Source: Paroedura picta (lineage: Eukaryota > Chordata > Lepidosauria > Squamata > Gekkonidae). Taken from it: a stretch of DNA of 64,000 nt. Numbering within the stretch: the first letter of the stretch is position 1; every line of letters starts with the position of its first letter. A program made the translations under genes and the position numbers. The stretch lies in NCBI RefSeq assembly GCF_049243985.1, contig NC_135373.1, positions 8,663,501 to 8,727,500 on the forward strand, read 5' to 3'. Positions 29,110 through 41,300 of this stretch are shown here, one piece after another. The notes under the pieces are model-generated. The model did no database searches and had not been told where the DNA came from. It was given only the letters and a program-made list of their open reading frames with translations.

Positions 29110-29725
29110 GGGCTGAATCTGCACTGAGCTTTAATTCCAATCCCAGGTCAATTCAGTCCCTGCCATCTACACTGAATGCGATTTCCATTTTGATTTTCAG
29201 CCATTTAAATTTTCCCTCTGCAACAAGCATGATTGATCCGGAGTAACTCTGCCCCCCCCCCCGCGATATCCTGGAGTGGATATAACCCTCGACATTTGAA
29301 AAATCGGCATGAGTAAAGGTGCAGCTCTCTCTACTTGCCCCGAACTAACTTGCTGCCGAGCCTCCAATGCTGTAGAAAAGACCTGATTGGCCTGGTCCCC
29401 AGGTTTCAAGGCTTCCCTTAAAGGGGAAGCCCTAACTTCTCTCGGCAGAAGCTCCAGAAGCCCTAACTTCTCTTGGTAGATTTGCCTCTTGAATTTCTTC
29501 CCTCTTCTCTGCTGTCTCCAATCCCTCCCCCCCCCCCCAGTTCAAGAAAGAGGCTCCCTGCTGCACTTGGCTCCCCCCCCCCTTCTGAGCTTCCCTAATC
29601 ACATGCAGAACACTTTCTGTTTCAATGCGGGGGGGGGGAGGATAGAAGAAGACCTGCAAGTTGAAATCGATCTAAATTCAGCAGGATCCACAATGGAAAA
29701 AACAAAGTAAGTTCAGAATCAGCTC
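29110..29725. mobile_element. 0.6-kb dispersed element, copy 1
   Basis: Aligns over its whole length with 54715-55270. The ends look like imperfect inverted repeats (GCTGAATCTGCACT and, inverted, GCTGATTCTGAACT), which suggests a DNA element. Class unknown. Confidence 0.65.
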
Positions 29726-29772
29726 AGGAGGTCAAAGGGAGAAGACATCAAGAGAAAGTGAAAAGTATAGAG

Positions 29773-29908
29773 CAGGGGTAGTCAAACTGCGGCCCTCCAG
29801 ATGTCCATGGACTACAATTCCCAGAAGCCCCTGCCAGCATTCGCTGGCAGGGGCTTCTGGGAATTGTAGTCCATGGACATCTGGAGGGCCGCAGTTTGAC
29901 TACCCCTG
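29773..29908. mobile_element. hAT foldback MITE, copy 6
   Basis: Full-length hairpin with almost no mismatch between arms, so it looks young. The flanks no longer match clearly. Confidence 0.9.
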
Positions 29909-30254
29909 ATTTAAAGCATAGATGCTGTGTCTTGAACCTGGGGCCTTCTGCAGGCCAAGCGGAAGCCCCCACCACTGAGGCATGACCCGTCTCTCACTTG
30001 TAGTAAAGTTGAGTTGTAGCTGATGATTTTTCTGCCCCTCGGACTTTGCACCGCCGTGTAGAATACCATGACTAAACCGCGACTAGGGGAAAGGATCACG
30101 AAAACTCATGCGGAGTCACTCCCTGGCTAAGAATGGGCGAGCGCCTCTTCCTTCTTCCTTAACTTACCTAGGGTCACCAAAAGTAAGATGGGGAGGGGAT
30201 GCAGGCAGTAAATGATAGCAGGCTCAGAAAAGCCTGCTTGGCACCCAAAATTGC

Positions 30255-30385
30255 TCCTAGAATCATAGAGTTGGAAGGGACCTCATGGGTCATCTAGTCC
30301 AACCCCCTGCACTATGCAGGACACTCACATCCCAATCGCTCATCCACTGTCACCTGCCACCCCCTTGAGCTTTCACAGAATCTGC
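30255..30385 (-). mobile_element. CR1 3' end fragment
   Basis: Starts AGAATCATAGAGTTGGAAGG on the plus strand, that is, the reversed tail. Confidence 0.88.
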
Positions 30386-30987
30386 CTCTCATGTTTCTCA
30401 GCAGAAGGCTCCCAAGTCCTGGGGGCGGGGGGGGGGGGTAGGCGGAGGCATAGGCGCTGTTCTTGAGTAATTTCTACAGCCCAAAATGTAAAAAGTTCAC
30501 TGCATGTTGCCAGGTAGTAGTAATAAGTGCTTGTGAGTGCCCGGCCCAGCAGATAGAGGTTGGCACCCTTTCCGGACTCTACCATGTGACTGTGCAGCGG
30601 AGGGAGGAAATTGCCTGCCACCTTTGTTCACTTTTTTAAAGCCTTCCTGTACATAGGAGAGCTAGATCCAACTCTACTGGCCCCTTCGACTCGCAAGATG
30701 TTCAGGATATAAGCTTTCAAGAGTCAAAGCTCCCCCCGTCAGATACTTCCAGCTCTTGAAAGCAAGTCCACTGAACGTCTGGCCAGACTAAGGGGCCAGT
30801 GGACTCGAACCCAACTCTTTGATGGCAGCTCGACAGTTTCCGGACAACAGCAATCTCCTTGCCTTAAAACACCAGAGTTGTTTCTTCCCAGCATTTTTGT
30901 TTTTCATAAGCAGGATTTATTCAGGGGTGGGGGGTTCAGGGGAGCCTGTCATGACTTGGCTGGGTTAGGCTAGCCAAGACTGCTCAA
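30386..30987. other. Intergenic, nothing recognised
   Basis: A segment with TCAAGAGTCAAAGCTCCCCC at 30718 resembles the PLE-type 3' region faintly. Confidence 0.3.
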
Positions 30988-31583
30988 CTAAGAGAGCCGG
31001 CTTGGTGTAGTGGTTAGGGGTGTGGATTTCTTATCTGGCATGCCAGGTTTCAATTCTGCATGCCCCCACGTGCAGCCAGCTGGGTGACCTTGGGCTAGAC
31101 ACAGCACTGATAAAGCTGTTCTGACCGAGCAGGAATATCAGGGCTCTCTCAGCCTCACCCACCTCACAGGGTGTCTGTTGTGGGGAGAGGAAAGGGAAGG
31201 TGAATGTAAGCCGCTTTGCAACTCCTTCAGGTAGAGAAAAGCAGCATATAAGAACCAACTCTTCTTCATTAATATTGGGGATCTCTCAGCCTCCTCTCCC
31301 TCACAGGGTGTCTGTTGTGGGGAAAGGGAAGGCGAATGTAAGCCACTTTGAGACTCCTTTGGGTAGAGAAAAGCAGCATAGAAGAACCAACTCTTCTTCT
31401 GTAATATCAGAGGTCTCTCAGCTTCACCCACCTCACAGGGTGTCTGTTGTGGGGAGAGGGAAGGGAAGGAGAGTGTAAGCCGCTTTACAACTCCTTCAGG
31501 TAGAGAAAAGCAGCATAGAAAAACCAACTCTTCTTCTGTAATATCAGAGGTCTCTCAGCCTCACCCACCTCATAGGGTGAGTT
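30988..31583 (+). mobile_element. SINE A with four tandem 3' halves
   Basis: One head is followed by four copies of the segment from CTCTCAGCCTC to AACCAACTCTTCTTC (about 120 bp each; the last is cut by the TIR element at 31585). Confidence 0.85.
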
Positions 31584-31584
31584 T

Positions 31585-32035
31585 GTATTTGCCGGCGTAT
31601 AAGACGACTGGGCGTATAAGATGACCCCCCAACATTTCCACTCAAAATATAGAGTTTGTTATATACCCGGACCACTCTGCATCTCTGTGGCCGGCACTAG
31701 TGCGCAAGTGCGCATGTGCGAGCTCTGCGTAGACAAGGGGCGGGCCGGAGTGCCGCTGCTTCCCGCCGAGCAGAACGGGCCAGTCGCGCCGAAAAGGCTG
31801 GCACCCCTGTCTTGCTGCTGATGCTCGCCGCAGCCACACAGATGACGCACCGTGGCCGCGCTGGATACCGTACATATTGGATGGTATGTAGAATGAGGTG
31901 GGCGGGCATCGGGAGGCCACTATGGGCAGCTCTGTCTATCCCAACTGAAGTGCACCCAGCATATAGGACGACCCCCCCACTTGGAGGCACGTTTTTCAGG
32001 GGGGAAAAGTAGTCTTATACGCCAGCAAATACAAT
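31585..32035. mobile_element. Non-autonomous TIR transposon with GTATAAGACGAC subrepeats
   Basis: Ends GTATTTGCCGGCGTATAAGA and its near inverse at 32000-32029. The motif GTATAAGA-GACCCCCC recurs inside each end. The core is CpG-rich and unlike its surroundings. The reading frames it contains are not homologous to anything I recognise. Confidence 0.7.
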
Positions 32036-32039
32036 ACTT

Positions 32040-32779
32040 AAAGACTACATTGAGGGCTGGGAGGGGGGTTGGTTTTAACAGAATTAAACATTCACATGCT
32101 GCAGCCCACCTACTTCTGATGCCAGGGCCGGGGGCCACGAGGAAACAGAAGGCGGCTGACCCCCGCCCCGCCACACAGGGTGCAAGCCAGAAGGCCCTGC
32201 GAGGTCCACCTTGGTCAAGGCCCAGGAAGATTTTATGTGTTTGCTTTAAGCCGGATCTGAACTTTAGAAGTTGGAGGCTCTGAAACGCTAGCCCCGGGGA
32301 GGATTTAGAAGCTGATTGAAGACAAGTCCAGTGCGGGCCCCTCCTCAACGGCCAGGGCGGATCGCTGGGCCCAGGAAAGCTGACAGCGGCGAACTGGGAA
32401 GGCGGAAAGGAAGAGCAACGAGGACAACAGCTGGCTCTGCCAACGATCGCTGGGAATTTATTGCAAACTGGCCCATCGTTCATCCGGACAAACAAAGTTA
32501 AAAAAAACTGTCGACCAGCTCCCTCCATTGGGCGGCTGGGTTGGAAGGCAGGACGGTGCTGGGCCCCGGAGGCCTGGGCCCCGGGGAGGCGGGTGGAGAG
32601 ACAACACCCCCCCCCCATCCCCCCCGAGGGCTGTACCCACTTTGACAGCAGCAGAAGGCCCAGGGCAGCAGCTCCAGGCAAGGCTGAAAGAGAAAGGGAG
32701 CACAGCTGTTAAACTAATAGGACAGAGATGCTGATTTTATGCACTTAGGCAGATGGTGATTGGGTGGGCAGGAAGGGAT
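32040..32779. other. GC-rich intergenic block with a splice-bounded hydrophobic segment
   Basis: The minus strand at 32646-32686 reads, after CTCTTTCAG, LPGAAALGLLLLSK, then a possible donor. It could be an alternative first or second exon of the VSIG10L-like gene, or chance. Confidence 0.3.
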
Positions 32780-32988
32780 GGGCCAGTGCTTGTCTCTTCT
32801 GGCTGATTGCCGCTGTGAGATGGTGTCCTCCAGACCAGGCTGGATTTTGGAGATTTTTGGTGGGGGGATCACCGGGGCATGAAATTGGGGTCACTGTGGG
32901 TGGGCAGGTAGTTGTGAGTGTCCTGCATTGTGCAGGGGGTTGGACTAGATGACCCTGGAGGTCCCTTCCAAATCTGTGATTCTATAAG
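32780..32988 (+). mobile_element. CR1 3' end fragment
   Basis: The same 3' subfamily as 37655-37895 (GGCTGGATTTTGGAGATTTTT and GTGGGTGGGCAGGTAGTTGTG). Confidence 0.87.
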
Positions 32989-33034
32989 ATGACAACTAAG
33001 TTGAGTTTTTTAAAAGAATGGACCTTTTGTACAT

Positions 33035-33535
33035 CATAGAATCATAGAGTTGGAAGGGGCCATACAGGCCATCTAGTCCAACCCCCTGCTCAACGCAGGA
33101 TCAGCCCTAAGCATCCTAAAGCATCCAAGAAAAGTGTGCATCCAACCTTTGCTTGAAGACTGCCAGTGAGGGGGAGCTCACCACCTCCTTAGGTAGCTAA
33201 TTCCACTGCTGAACTACTCTGACTGTGAAAAATTTTTTTCCTGATATCTACCCTATATCGTTGTACTTGAAGTTTAAACACATTACTGCGTGTCCTCTCC
33301 TCTGCAGACAACAGAAACAGCATCCTGCCTTCTTCCAAGTAACAACCTTTCAAATACTTAAAGAGGCCTATCATGTCCCCTCTCAACCTCCTTTTCTCCA
33401 GGCTGAACATTCCCAAGTCCCTCAACCTATCATCCTCGTCGCTCTCCTCTGTACCCTTTCAATTTTATCTACGTCCTTCTTGAAGTGAGGCCTCCATAAC
33501 TGCACACAGTACTCCAGGGGGGTCCCTCTCCTCAG
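33035..33535 (-). mobile_element. CR1 LINE, ORF2 C-terminus
   Basis: Encodes RDLGMFSLEKRRLRGDMIGL and YCVQLWRPHFKKDVDKIERV on the minus strand. A (CTCCT)n tract has expanded at its 5' edge. Confidence 0.9.
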
Positions 33536-33540
33536 GAGGG

Positions 33541-33690
33541 ACCCTCTCCTCTCCTCTCCTCTCCTCTCCTCTCCTCTCCTCTCCTCTCCTCTCCTCTCCT
33601 CTCCTCTCCTCTCCTCTCCTCTCCTCTCCTCTCCTCTCCTCTCCTCTCCTCTCCTCTCCTCTCCTCTCCTCTCCTCTCCTCTCCTCTCCT
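33541..33690. repeat. (CTCCT)n microsatellite
   Basis: About 30 pentamers abutting a CR1 fragment. Confidence 0.97.
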
Positions 33691-33835
33691 CCAATTTAAC
33701 CTTACAATCACCCTGCAAGGGAGGTTAGGCTGAGACTCCGACTGGCCCAGGGCTGTCCAGCAAGTTTCCGTGGCACAACGGGGATCTGAACCTGGGTCTC
33801 CCAGATGCTAATCCCAAGGTTCTAACCCTGGGGTC
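33690..33835 (-). mobile_element. SINE A-like
   Basis: CAATCACCCTGCAAGGGAGG and GGGGATCTGAACCTGGG reversed body and box. Confidence 0.68.
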
Positions 33836-34200
33836 CCCAACGGTGCCGATCCTCTAGGTGCCTTTTGCAGTCTGACAGTGTGGTGGGTGCTGCCACAAAC
33901 CGGCAGCTGCACCTTACTGTCGGTCACACAGGAAAGACCTAGGCTGGCATTGTTGCCGAAGCAACGCTTTTAAGAAATGGGTACAGCCAATCAAGCCTCC
34001 AATGGCCAATGAGTAGTGCAGCTGGGCCATAGCCGCACCTGGTCCCACCCACTTTCTGAAAACACTTGGCAGGCTCCAGGAAAGATGACAAGCATCACGG
34101 GCACCCTGCTGGAGACTGCGGCTCTAACCAGTACACCACTCTGCCAGCCAAGTTGGAAGAAGCAGCTAGAGCCCCTGTCCTAAGAGGAAAGTCTCTGGAC

Positions 34201-34536
34201 CAAGCTTTCTTAGCCAGCATTTTGTAGAACCCTGGGGCTTCTTGGCAGCCCTGGAAGGGTTTCATGAAGGGGTGGGAGCGAATTTTTAATATATATATTT
34301 TTAAACTGTTCAACATCTACCGGGGGATATCACCATATATAGTCATGTTAATCTGCTCCCACCCCAAAGGCCAATGATGGGCCTGGAGGGGGTGGGAAGG
34401 GGAGGGGCCCTGGGTGGGCATGTCCACAGCTCTGCTTCCCAACCCTATTCTGCACAATGGTGCCACTTCTGGGGTTTCTCGAAGCCTGAAGAATGTTTCA
34501 GGGGTTTTTCAACAGAAAAAAAGTTGAGTAAGGCTG
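34201..34536. mobile_element. CAG-TTTCTCAA hAT family, complete copy
   Basis: Perfect 8-bp duplication CTCTGGAC (34193-34200 and 34537-34544). Confidence 0.87.
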
Positions 34537-34644
34537 CTCTGGACTCTTCAGACTCCAAGAGGTGGGCCAGTTTTGCCCTCGCAATAAAGGCAGCGTCTTG
34601 CTCTCCCCTCCAGACTGAATTATAACTGTTTAAATTAGCAGTCC

Positions 34645-35003
34645 CCAACCTTTCAGAGGTCAGGGACCGGCTCCGGAGGTGAGGGGAGAGCCAACAGCCC
34701 TGGTGCTGCGAAAACGCGCATGCGCAGTTGCCGCACATGCACATTTTCGCCATCGGGGGCGCTAACAGGCACACGCAGTTGCCACGCATACGTATTTTCG
34801 CCACCAGGGGCACTAACATGCATGCGCGGCAACTGCACGCATGCGCGTTTGCATCGCCAGCATGCCGGCGGCCGCGCCTGCCTCTTCCCTTCCTTCTCGC
34901 TGTGGGCAGCGGGAGGTAGGCGCGGCTGCCGGAGGCCCGGTACTGTGGCCTTTGCGGCCCGGTATCGGGCCGCAGACTGGGGTTGATGACCCCCGGTTTA
35001 AAT
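34645..35003. mobile_element. hAT-like element with CpG-rich internal repeats
   Basis: Ends read CAGTCCCCAACC and GTTGATGACCCCCG, flanked by GTTTAAAT on both sides (8 bp). The interior has about three imperfect units containing ATTTTCGCCA..GGGGC..CTAACA and many GCATGCGC motifs. It lies 210 bases past the ETFB stop. Confidence 0.65.
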
Positions 35004-35215
35004 GAATGGGAGAAAAGTTAAAGGCCAAGAGGTCGGACAGGGTGGGAATTCGGCTTGTTTCTCTTCTTGTCGTCTGGCCCTGGCTTGTTTTTGACCTGCC
35101 ATGCTTTTAAAAAGCACTCGTGTGCTCTGACAGTTAGCCGCAATCAGCACAGTGACCCCACCCTCCCAAAAGAACAGATGCTGCCCCCTTACCAGCACTC
35201 CACAGGGGGGGGGGC

Positions 35216-35386
35216 TCAGATTCGCCCGCTCTCCTTGAGCTTCGCCACCAGGTCGTCCACGGTCTCCACCTTGACCCCGGCCTTCCGCTGGGGAGGGTCA
35301 TCCACGCTCAGCGTCTTCACCCGCGGGGTCACGTCCACGCCGAGGTCGGCGGGCTTCACCACCTCAATCTTCTTCTTTTTGGCTTT
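35216..35386 (-). CDS. ETFB: ETFB exon 6 with stop codon
   Basis: 56 codons plus TGA (35218-35216): [20 protein letters not shown] to [15 protein letters not shown] did not find a convincing poly(A) signal in the next 700 bases. Confidence 0.98.
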   Translation of the reverse strand, partial: KAKKKKIEVVKPADLGVDVTPRVKTLSVDDPPQRKAGVKVETVDDLVAKLKESGRI

Positions 35387-38300
35387 CTGGACGGGGAAGG
35401 GGAGACACAGAGGAAGGCTCCTTCAAAGCACTGCCCTTTGGTGTGAATCCAGCACACTGCATGCATGGGGATCTGGGCCTTTTATCCACACCGTCCCCCC
35501 CATTTTCTCATCTGCTCCCAGGGAAGTGTTTTGGGGATTTAAGACTTTTGGGTTTTTCTGGGCCAATTGTCGTCTGGTCCTCACGAAGGCAGAGGCGGTC
35601 CCAAAGGGTCAAGGAAAATCTCTTCCCTTTGAGTCCCTTTCCGAGCTACAAAGCTCTCTTAAGCCAAAGAAAGCTACCTCCCAGGATCTCTTGAGAACAG
35701 CTAGTTCAGGGGTGGCCAAACTGTGGCTCTCCAGAGGTCCATGGACTACAATTCCACTGAGCCCCTGCCAAAGGCAGGGGCTCATTGGAATTGTAGTCCA
35801 TGGACCTCTGGAGAGCCCACTGTTTAGCCACCCCTGAGCTACTCACCTGTTCCAGTACGAGAGCAAGAAAATGTCTTCTAACCAAGCTGGTAGCGCCCAT
35901 GCACCTTAGCGCATGGGGAAGAAAACTGGGATATTGTGGCCTCAGAGCTCCCTATCTGTGGGACCCTCTCGGCCCTTGCTCCACCACGACAACTTTGCTC
36001 AGCTCAGTGAGCCTGCAGACGGGCAAAAGGAAGCATTGCACGTGCATGTGCGCTCTCAGTTGTGGTGCCCACCTTGCAGAGCTGCCCGTCCGAAGAGATG
36101 AGGAAAACGCCCCCATTTATTAGTATTACTATTTATTTAATTTATATACCTCCCCCCTCCCCCAGATGGCTCAGGGCGGTGTACACCACAGCCAAAAAGG
36201 CAATACAGAATTAATCACATTAAAATTTCAACATTACGCTAGTCATTCAAACCATAATTATCAGTCGTCCGGTCCTCAACCCCATTGGGCATTTCTGATG
36301 CGAGTTCTGGAGAGCCCGAGAGATGCTGTTTCCTCCCTAACTTTCCAAAATGATTCAAAACTGAACTGTGAACGGGCTTTCCCACGTAGGTCACAGGGTT
36401 GCGCTGCAGAAAAGTTTTACAAAACTGCGTGGAAAAATTGGAGAGTGATTTGTTATTTCTTATACTGTTATGTCTTTTTCGGAGTCTGATTTTACTGTGT
36501 TTATGTCCGGACTTTTAATGGGGATGTTGCTTCCAACAGCATCCTAAAAAGCAGACACATCGCCCTGCCAACAAGAGTGCATCTAGTCAAGGCTACGGTC
36601 TTCCCAATTGCAATGTATGGCTGTGAAAGTTGGACCATAAGGAAGGCCGAGTATCAAAGAATGGAGGCTTTTGAACTCTGGTGCTGGAGAAGACTCTTGC
36701 GAGTCCCTTGGACTGCAAGGCGAACAAACCGGTCAGTCCTAGAGGAGATCAGCCCTGACTGCTCCTTAGAAGGCCAGATCCTGAAGATGAAATGCAAATA
36801 CTTTGGCCACCTCATGAGAAGGAAGGACTCCCTGGAGAAGAACCTAATGCTGGGAGCAATCAAGGGCAAAAGAAGAAGGGGACGACAGAGAATGAGGTAG
36901 CTGGATGGAGTCACTGAAGCAGTAGGTGCAAGCTTAAATGGACTCCGGGGAATGGTAGAGGACAGGAAGGCCTGGAGGATCATTGTCCATGTGGTTGCGA
37001 TGGGTCGAACAAGACTTCGCAAATAACAACAACAACATGGACAAATTGTATCCCGTTACAAGTGGCGGGTAATAAATCTAATTAACAAATAATAATGAAA
37101 TAATCATAATAATATCCATGCTGCTGTGTCAGGTGACCACTTCTGCCCTGCAGAAAGCTGGTCTTTCTGGCAGCTCCAGATTTCTAAAATCCTAATTCAC
37201 TGGTTATTGAATGCCCCGTTTTGTAGATTGGACTGATTCACTAGCAGCTTAAGAGTCCCCGTAAGACAGGCGGCCTATGAAAGTGCGTTAAAGAGAAGGA
37301 GGAAAACAAACTCCCCCCACCTAAAGGGCATCCAAACCCCCTTGGCCTCACCATGATGTTCGGCAGGGTGGCGTAGCGCGGCTCGTTGAGACGGAGGTCA
37401 GCGGTCACGACGGCCGGCAGCTTGATACGCACCGTCTCCAGGCCCCCGTCGACTTCACGCTCCACCTTCAGCCAGTCCCCGTCCACGGTCACTTCGGAGG
37501 CAAAGGTCCCCTGCAGGAGGGAGGGAGATGGGCAGCTATTGCTTAGAGCTAACGCATCCACACCCACCAGAGCACTGTGAAGGAGCCAGCTTGGTATAGT
37601 GGTTGGGCTTCTAATCTGTCGAGAAGGGGTTGATTCCCCGCAGGAAGGGACGGGTCAGTCTTTGTCTCTCATGGCCCTTCCTTGCATACCCAGGGAATTG
37701 TTGATCGCCACTGTGGGGTGGCTGGTGACTTCAGGCCAGGCTGGGTTCTGGAGATTTTTGCTGGGGGGGGGGATCACTTGGACATGAAATCGTGGGCATT
37801 GTGGGTGGGGAAGTAGTTGTGAGTTCCTGCATGGTGCAGGGGGTTGGACTGGATGACCCTGGAGGTCCCCTGACAAATCTCGGATTCTAGGATTCCTCCC
37901 CACGGAGTCAGCAGGGTCACCATGGGCTCCTCACAGTCCTAATTGTGCTGTTCTTATAGAGCAATGCTATCAACTCTCTCCCAGCCCCACCTATCTCACA
38001 GGGTGTTTGTTGTGGGGAGAAGAAGGGAAGGTGACTGTTCAGCACCAAATAACATAGCTAAAGGTATCCCCTGTGCAAGCACTGGGTCATGTCTGACCCT
38101 TGGGGTGATGCCCTCTAGCGTTTTCATGGCAGACTCAATACGGCAAACCAGTGCCTTCCCCAGTCATTACCGTTTACCCCCCAGCAAGCTGGGTCCTCAT
38201 TTTACTGACCTCGGAAGGATGGAAGGCTGAGTCAACCTTGAGCCGGCTGCTGGGATCGAACTCCCAGCCTCATGGGCAGAGCTTTCAGACTGCATGTCTG

Positions 38301-41300
38301 CTGCCTTACCACTCTGCGCCACAAGAGGCTCTTCTCATTACCAAATAGCGGGGTGTAAAAACCAGCTCTTCTTATTCTTCTTCTAAATGTCAAATTGCGC
38401 CTAGCTGTATGCATTTTCAATTTGGATCTGCTTTAAAAACAAATCAGAGCAGGGGTCTGCAACCTTGCTTGAGCCTCGCGGGCACCTCTAGAATGTTGGC
38501 AGAACATGTTCGGGAGAGAGGTCAGGCATAACTCAAAGGATAACTCCGCAGCATGTCAGGCGAGGAGCTCTGTTCAGCAGGAGGCCTTTTGAAGTGACCA
38601 GGCCGTTTTCGAATATCTCCTCGCGCACACGCGGCTCGCTTTCAGCCTCAGGGTGTACGTTCTTGAGCTGTGAGGGCAGCTGCTGTCAAAACTCCTCCTT
38701 CTGAAAAGCAGGCATGATGGAGTGAGGGGTGACAAACTTCTCTAACTTTCGCTCAGATAGTAGAAACTGGTTAAGACTCTGACTTCCGGAATTGTTGTTT
38801 TAAATCGGAAGGCCTAGCTTGCAGGGGGGTATCTTTTGGAATGCTGTTTTGGATAAACTTGCGGAAGGGGGATCCCTATAGCCAACATTGATGTTATGAT
38901 TATGTCGAGTTGACCTAATCTCAAGGCTAAAGGAAGAAGTCACGATTGCTAGATTGGGCACTAGATTGGGGGGTGGAGTGGAAGAACTCTGTGGACGGCC
39001 TCCACTTTCCCCCAGGACCTGAAAAGGCTGCAGGGAAAGGCTGTTAGGGAACCTGGAAAGGCTGTTAGGGAACTCACCGTCAGGGGCTGCTCTCACGCAG
39101 CAGGGATCTGCAGCCTCCAAGCCTCAGAGGGAAGTGGAAGGTGGAGGGGTGGTCAGGGGTGGGGGACAGAAGGCGATTGGCTGGCCGCTGGACAGACAAG
39201 CAAGCCGGTTGGAGGAGGCACTCGGGGCAGGACAGCCGGCCTGAGTAGCACTTAAGCCATGAGGCCAGCTCCTCCTCCAAGGCCTTATCAGAAATATTAA
39301 GTGGAACAGTTTGGAGGTTGGGCGGGGAGGCATGGAAGCAGCTTTTCAGAACCTGGCAGCAACCTTTTGGGGGCTGTCTCGGGGGCTGCAGGGTCATCCC
39401 ATGGGATGACCGAGGGTGGCGGAGACCTCAAGTTATTGGCTTGACCCGTAAGGGCATCACCTCTCCCTGCCTCCAATGGGAAGGTATTTAATCTCATGTA
39501 ATTGCATTGTTCAGGTCCTTTTTGGGGATCCATCCCACCTGTATCAAATTTGTTTATCTATGCTTCTGCCTTTAGGAATGGACTCTGGGGAATGGTGGAG
39601 GACAGGAAGGCCTGGAGGATCATTGTCCATGGGGTCGTGCTGGGTCGGACACGAATTTGCACCTAACAACATTCTTCTGCAGCTGAATAAAAATCGTAAA
39701 AGGTTTTCCAGCCGAGGGATCATTTTACATTGTCCATTAGGCAAGCAACCCTAAAAGGCCCAGCCAAGGCCCCGGGCCACCAGGCACAGCAAATCTGATC
39801 TCCGATGACCCGTCAGAAACCCTGGCGGGCGAGAACCCCGTCGGGCTATGCCCGCTCTCTAAAAACATTTAGTGGGCGGCACAAAAGGCGTCAGAGGGCG
39901 TCGCAGTGCCCACGGGCACCCTGTTGGGAGACCCCTGATTCAAATATTTAAATTGCAGCGGCTTTTGTATGTGTAGATATACATTTTAGGGCAGGGGTAG
40001 TCAACCTGTGGCCCTCCAGATGTCCATGGACGACAATTCCCATGAGCCCCTGCCAGCATTTGCTGGCAGGGGCTCATGGGAATTGGCGTCCATGGACATC
40101 TGGAGGACCACAGGTTGACTACCCCTGTTTTAGGGTGTCAACAGATGTCAAATGCGTCACTGAGGTGGGTCAGCTGGGAATCCTGCCCATCTCCATTCAG
40201 GGTGGCCTATTCCCCCTTGGGAGCTTTCCAGAGTTCACTCCTCTGCAACCCAGCTAGGGTATTGCAGGAGTCACCCTCACACCCCACTGCCCAGATGGGA
40301 CAACGTCCAGCATTACTAGGGCCACTCTGGTAAAGTGCAAGCATCCGGTTGGTCCAGGGCACCGTGAGGCTGAGGCTACGACCTGTTGGCACTGCCAGAG
40401 CTTCCCACAGTCTTCTGGACCCTATGAATGGCTGAAAGCCACAGGCATCCGCTGCAGAGAAGCTGGGGAGGGGGGAAGAGATGCACAGTGCCAAGGCACA
40501 GGCGGAGAGCCATCGGGAGGTCCACGGGTTGCCCCTTCGCCGTGATCTTGGAACCGTTTCCCATGCAGAAGGGCACGAGAGTCTCTCTCTCTCTCTCCGG
40601 AAACTGGGCCACTGTGCGCTAATAAGATTTCAAATGGTCATTTGCCTCCCCACCGCCCTGGTGTCTCATCTGCACGTTAATTAGGCCGCCGCTCACTGGA
40701 ACAAAACAGATTGCTGGCAATTGGGTCTGCCCTGGGCGACGGCTTGGCCAGGGGGCTTCTTCCTTTCGATGGAAACAGGGGAGGAGAAAGAGAAAAAAAG
40801 GCAGATTTCCTTGCTGGGGGGTGGTGGCAGCGGTGGAGATCGATCCATTCTTCTTTGGGAGGAAAGAACAATCTCAGGCTTGTCCCCTGCCCCCCCCCCC
40901 CCGAACTAATCATTGATGTGGTCTTTGGAGAGAACATTTTGAGCATTATAATGAAGGGAATGTAAGGAAAAACTGTTCTTCTTGTTCTGTGTTGGGTAGC
41001 CAGTTTGGTGTAGCCAGTTTGGTGTATTGGTTAGGAGTGTGGACTTCTAATCTGGCATGCCGGGTTCGATTCTGCACTCCCCCACATGCAACCAGCTGGG
41101 TGACCTTGGGCTCACCACGGCACTGATAAAACTGTTCTGACCGGGCAGTGATATCAGCGCTCTCTCAGCCCCACCCACCTCACAGGGTGTCTGTTGTGGG
41201 GAGAGGAATGGGAAGGCGACTGTAAGCCGCTTTGAGCCTCCTTCGGGTAGGGAAAAGCGGCATATAAGAACCAACTCTTCTTCTTCTTCTTCTTCTAGTC

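Larger units (their letters stand above)
37575..38385 (+). mobile_element. SINE A carrying a CR1 and a SINE B
   Basis: Head 37575-37645, body 37900-38050, tail 38336-38385 (ACCAGCTCTTCTTATTCTTC). The gaps are filled by the two insertions listed separately. Confidence 0.78.

Noticed and set aside
31920-32681. 253-residue minus-strand frame
   Set aside because: It runs from a GC-rich stretch into the TIR transposon, has low-complexity composition and no domain. Only its first 14 codons are kept as a weak exon candidate.
35055-35837. 260-residue plus-strand frame
   Set aside because: Antisense to ETFB exon 6 and extends into a foldback MITE.
36577-36900. Well-formed 107-residue plus-strand protein
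   Set aside because: Not a host gene: it is the C-terminus of a Bov-B LINE.
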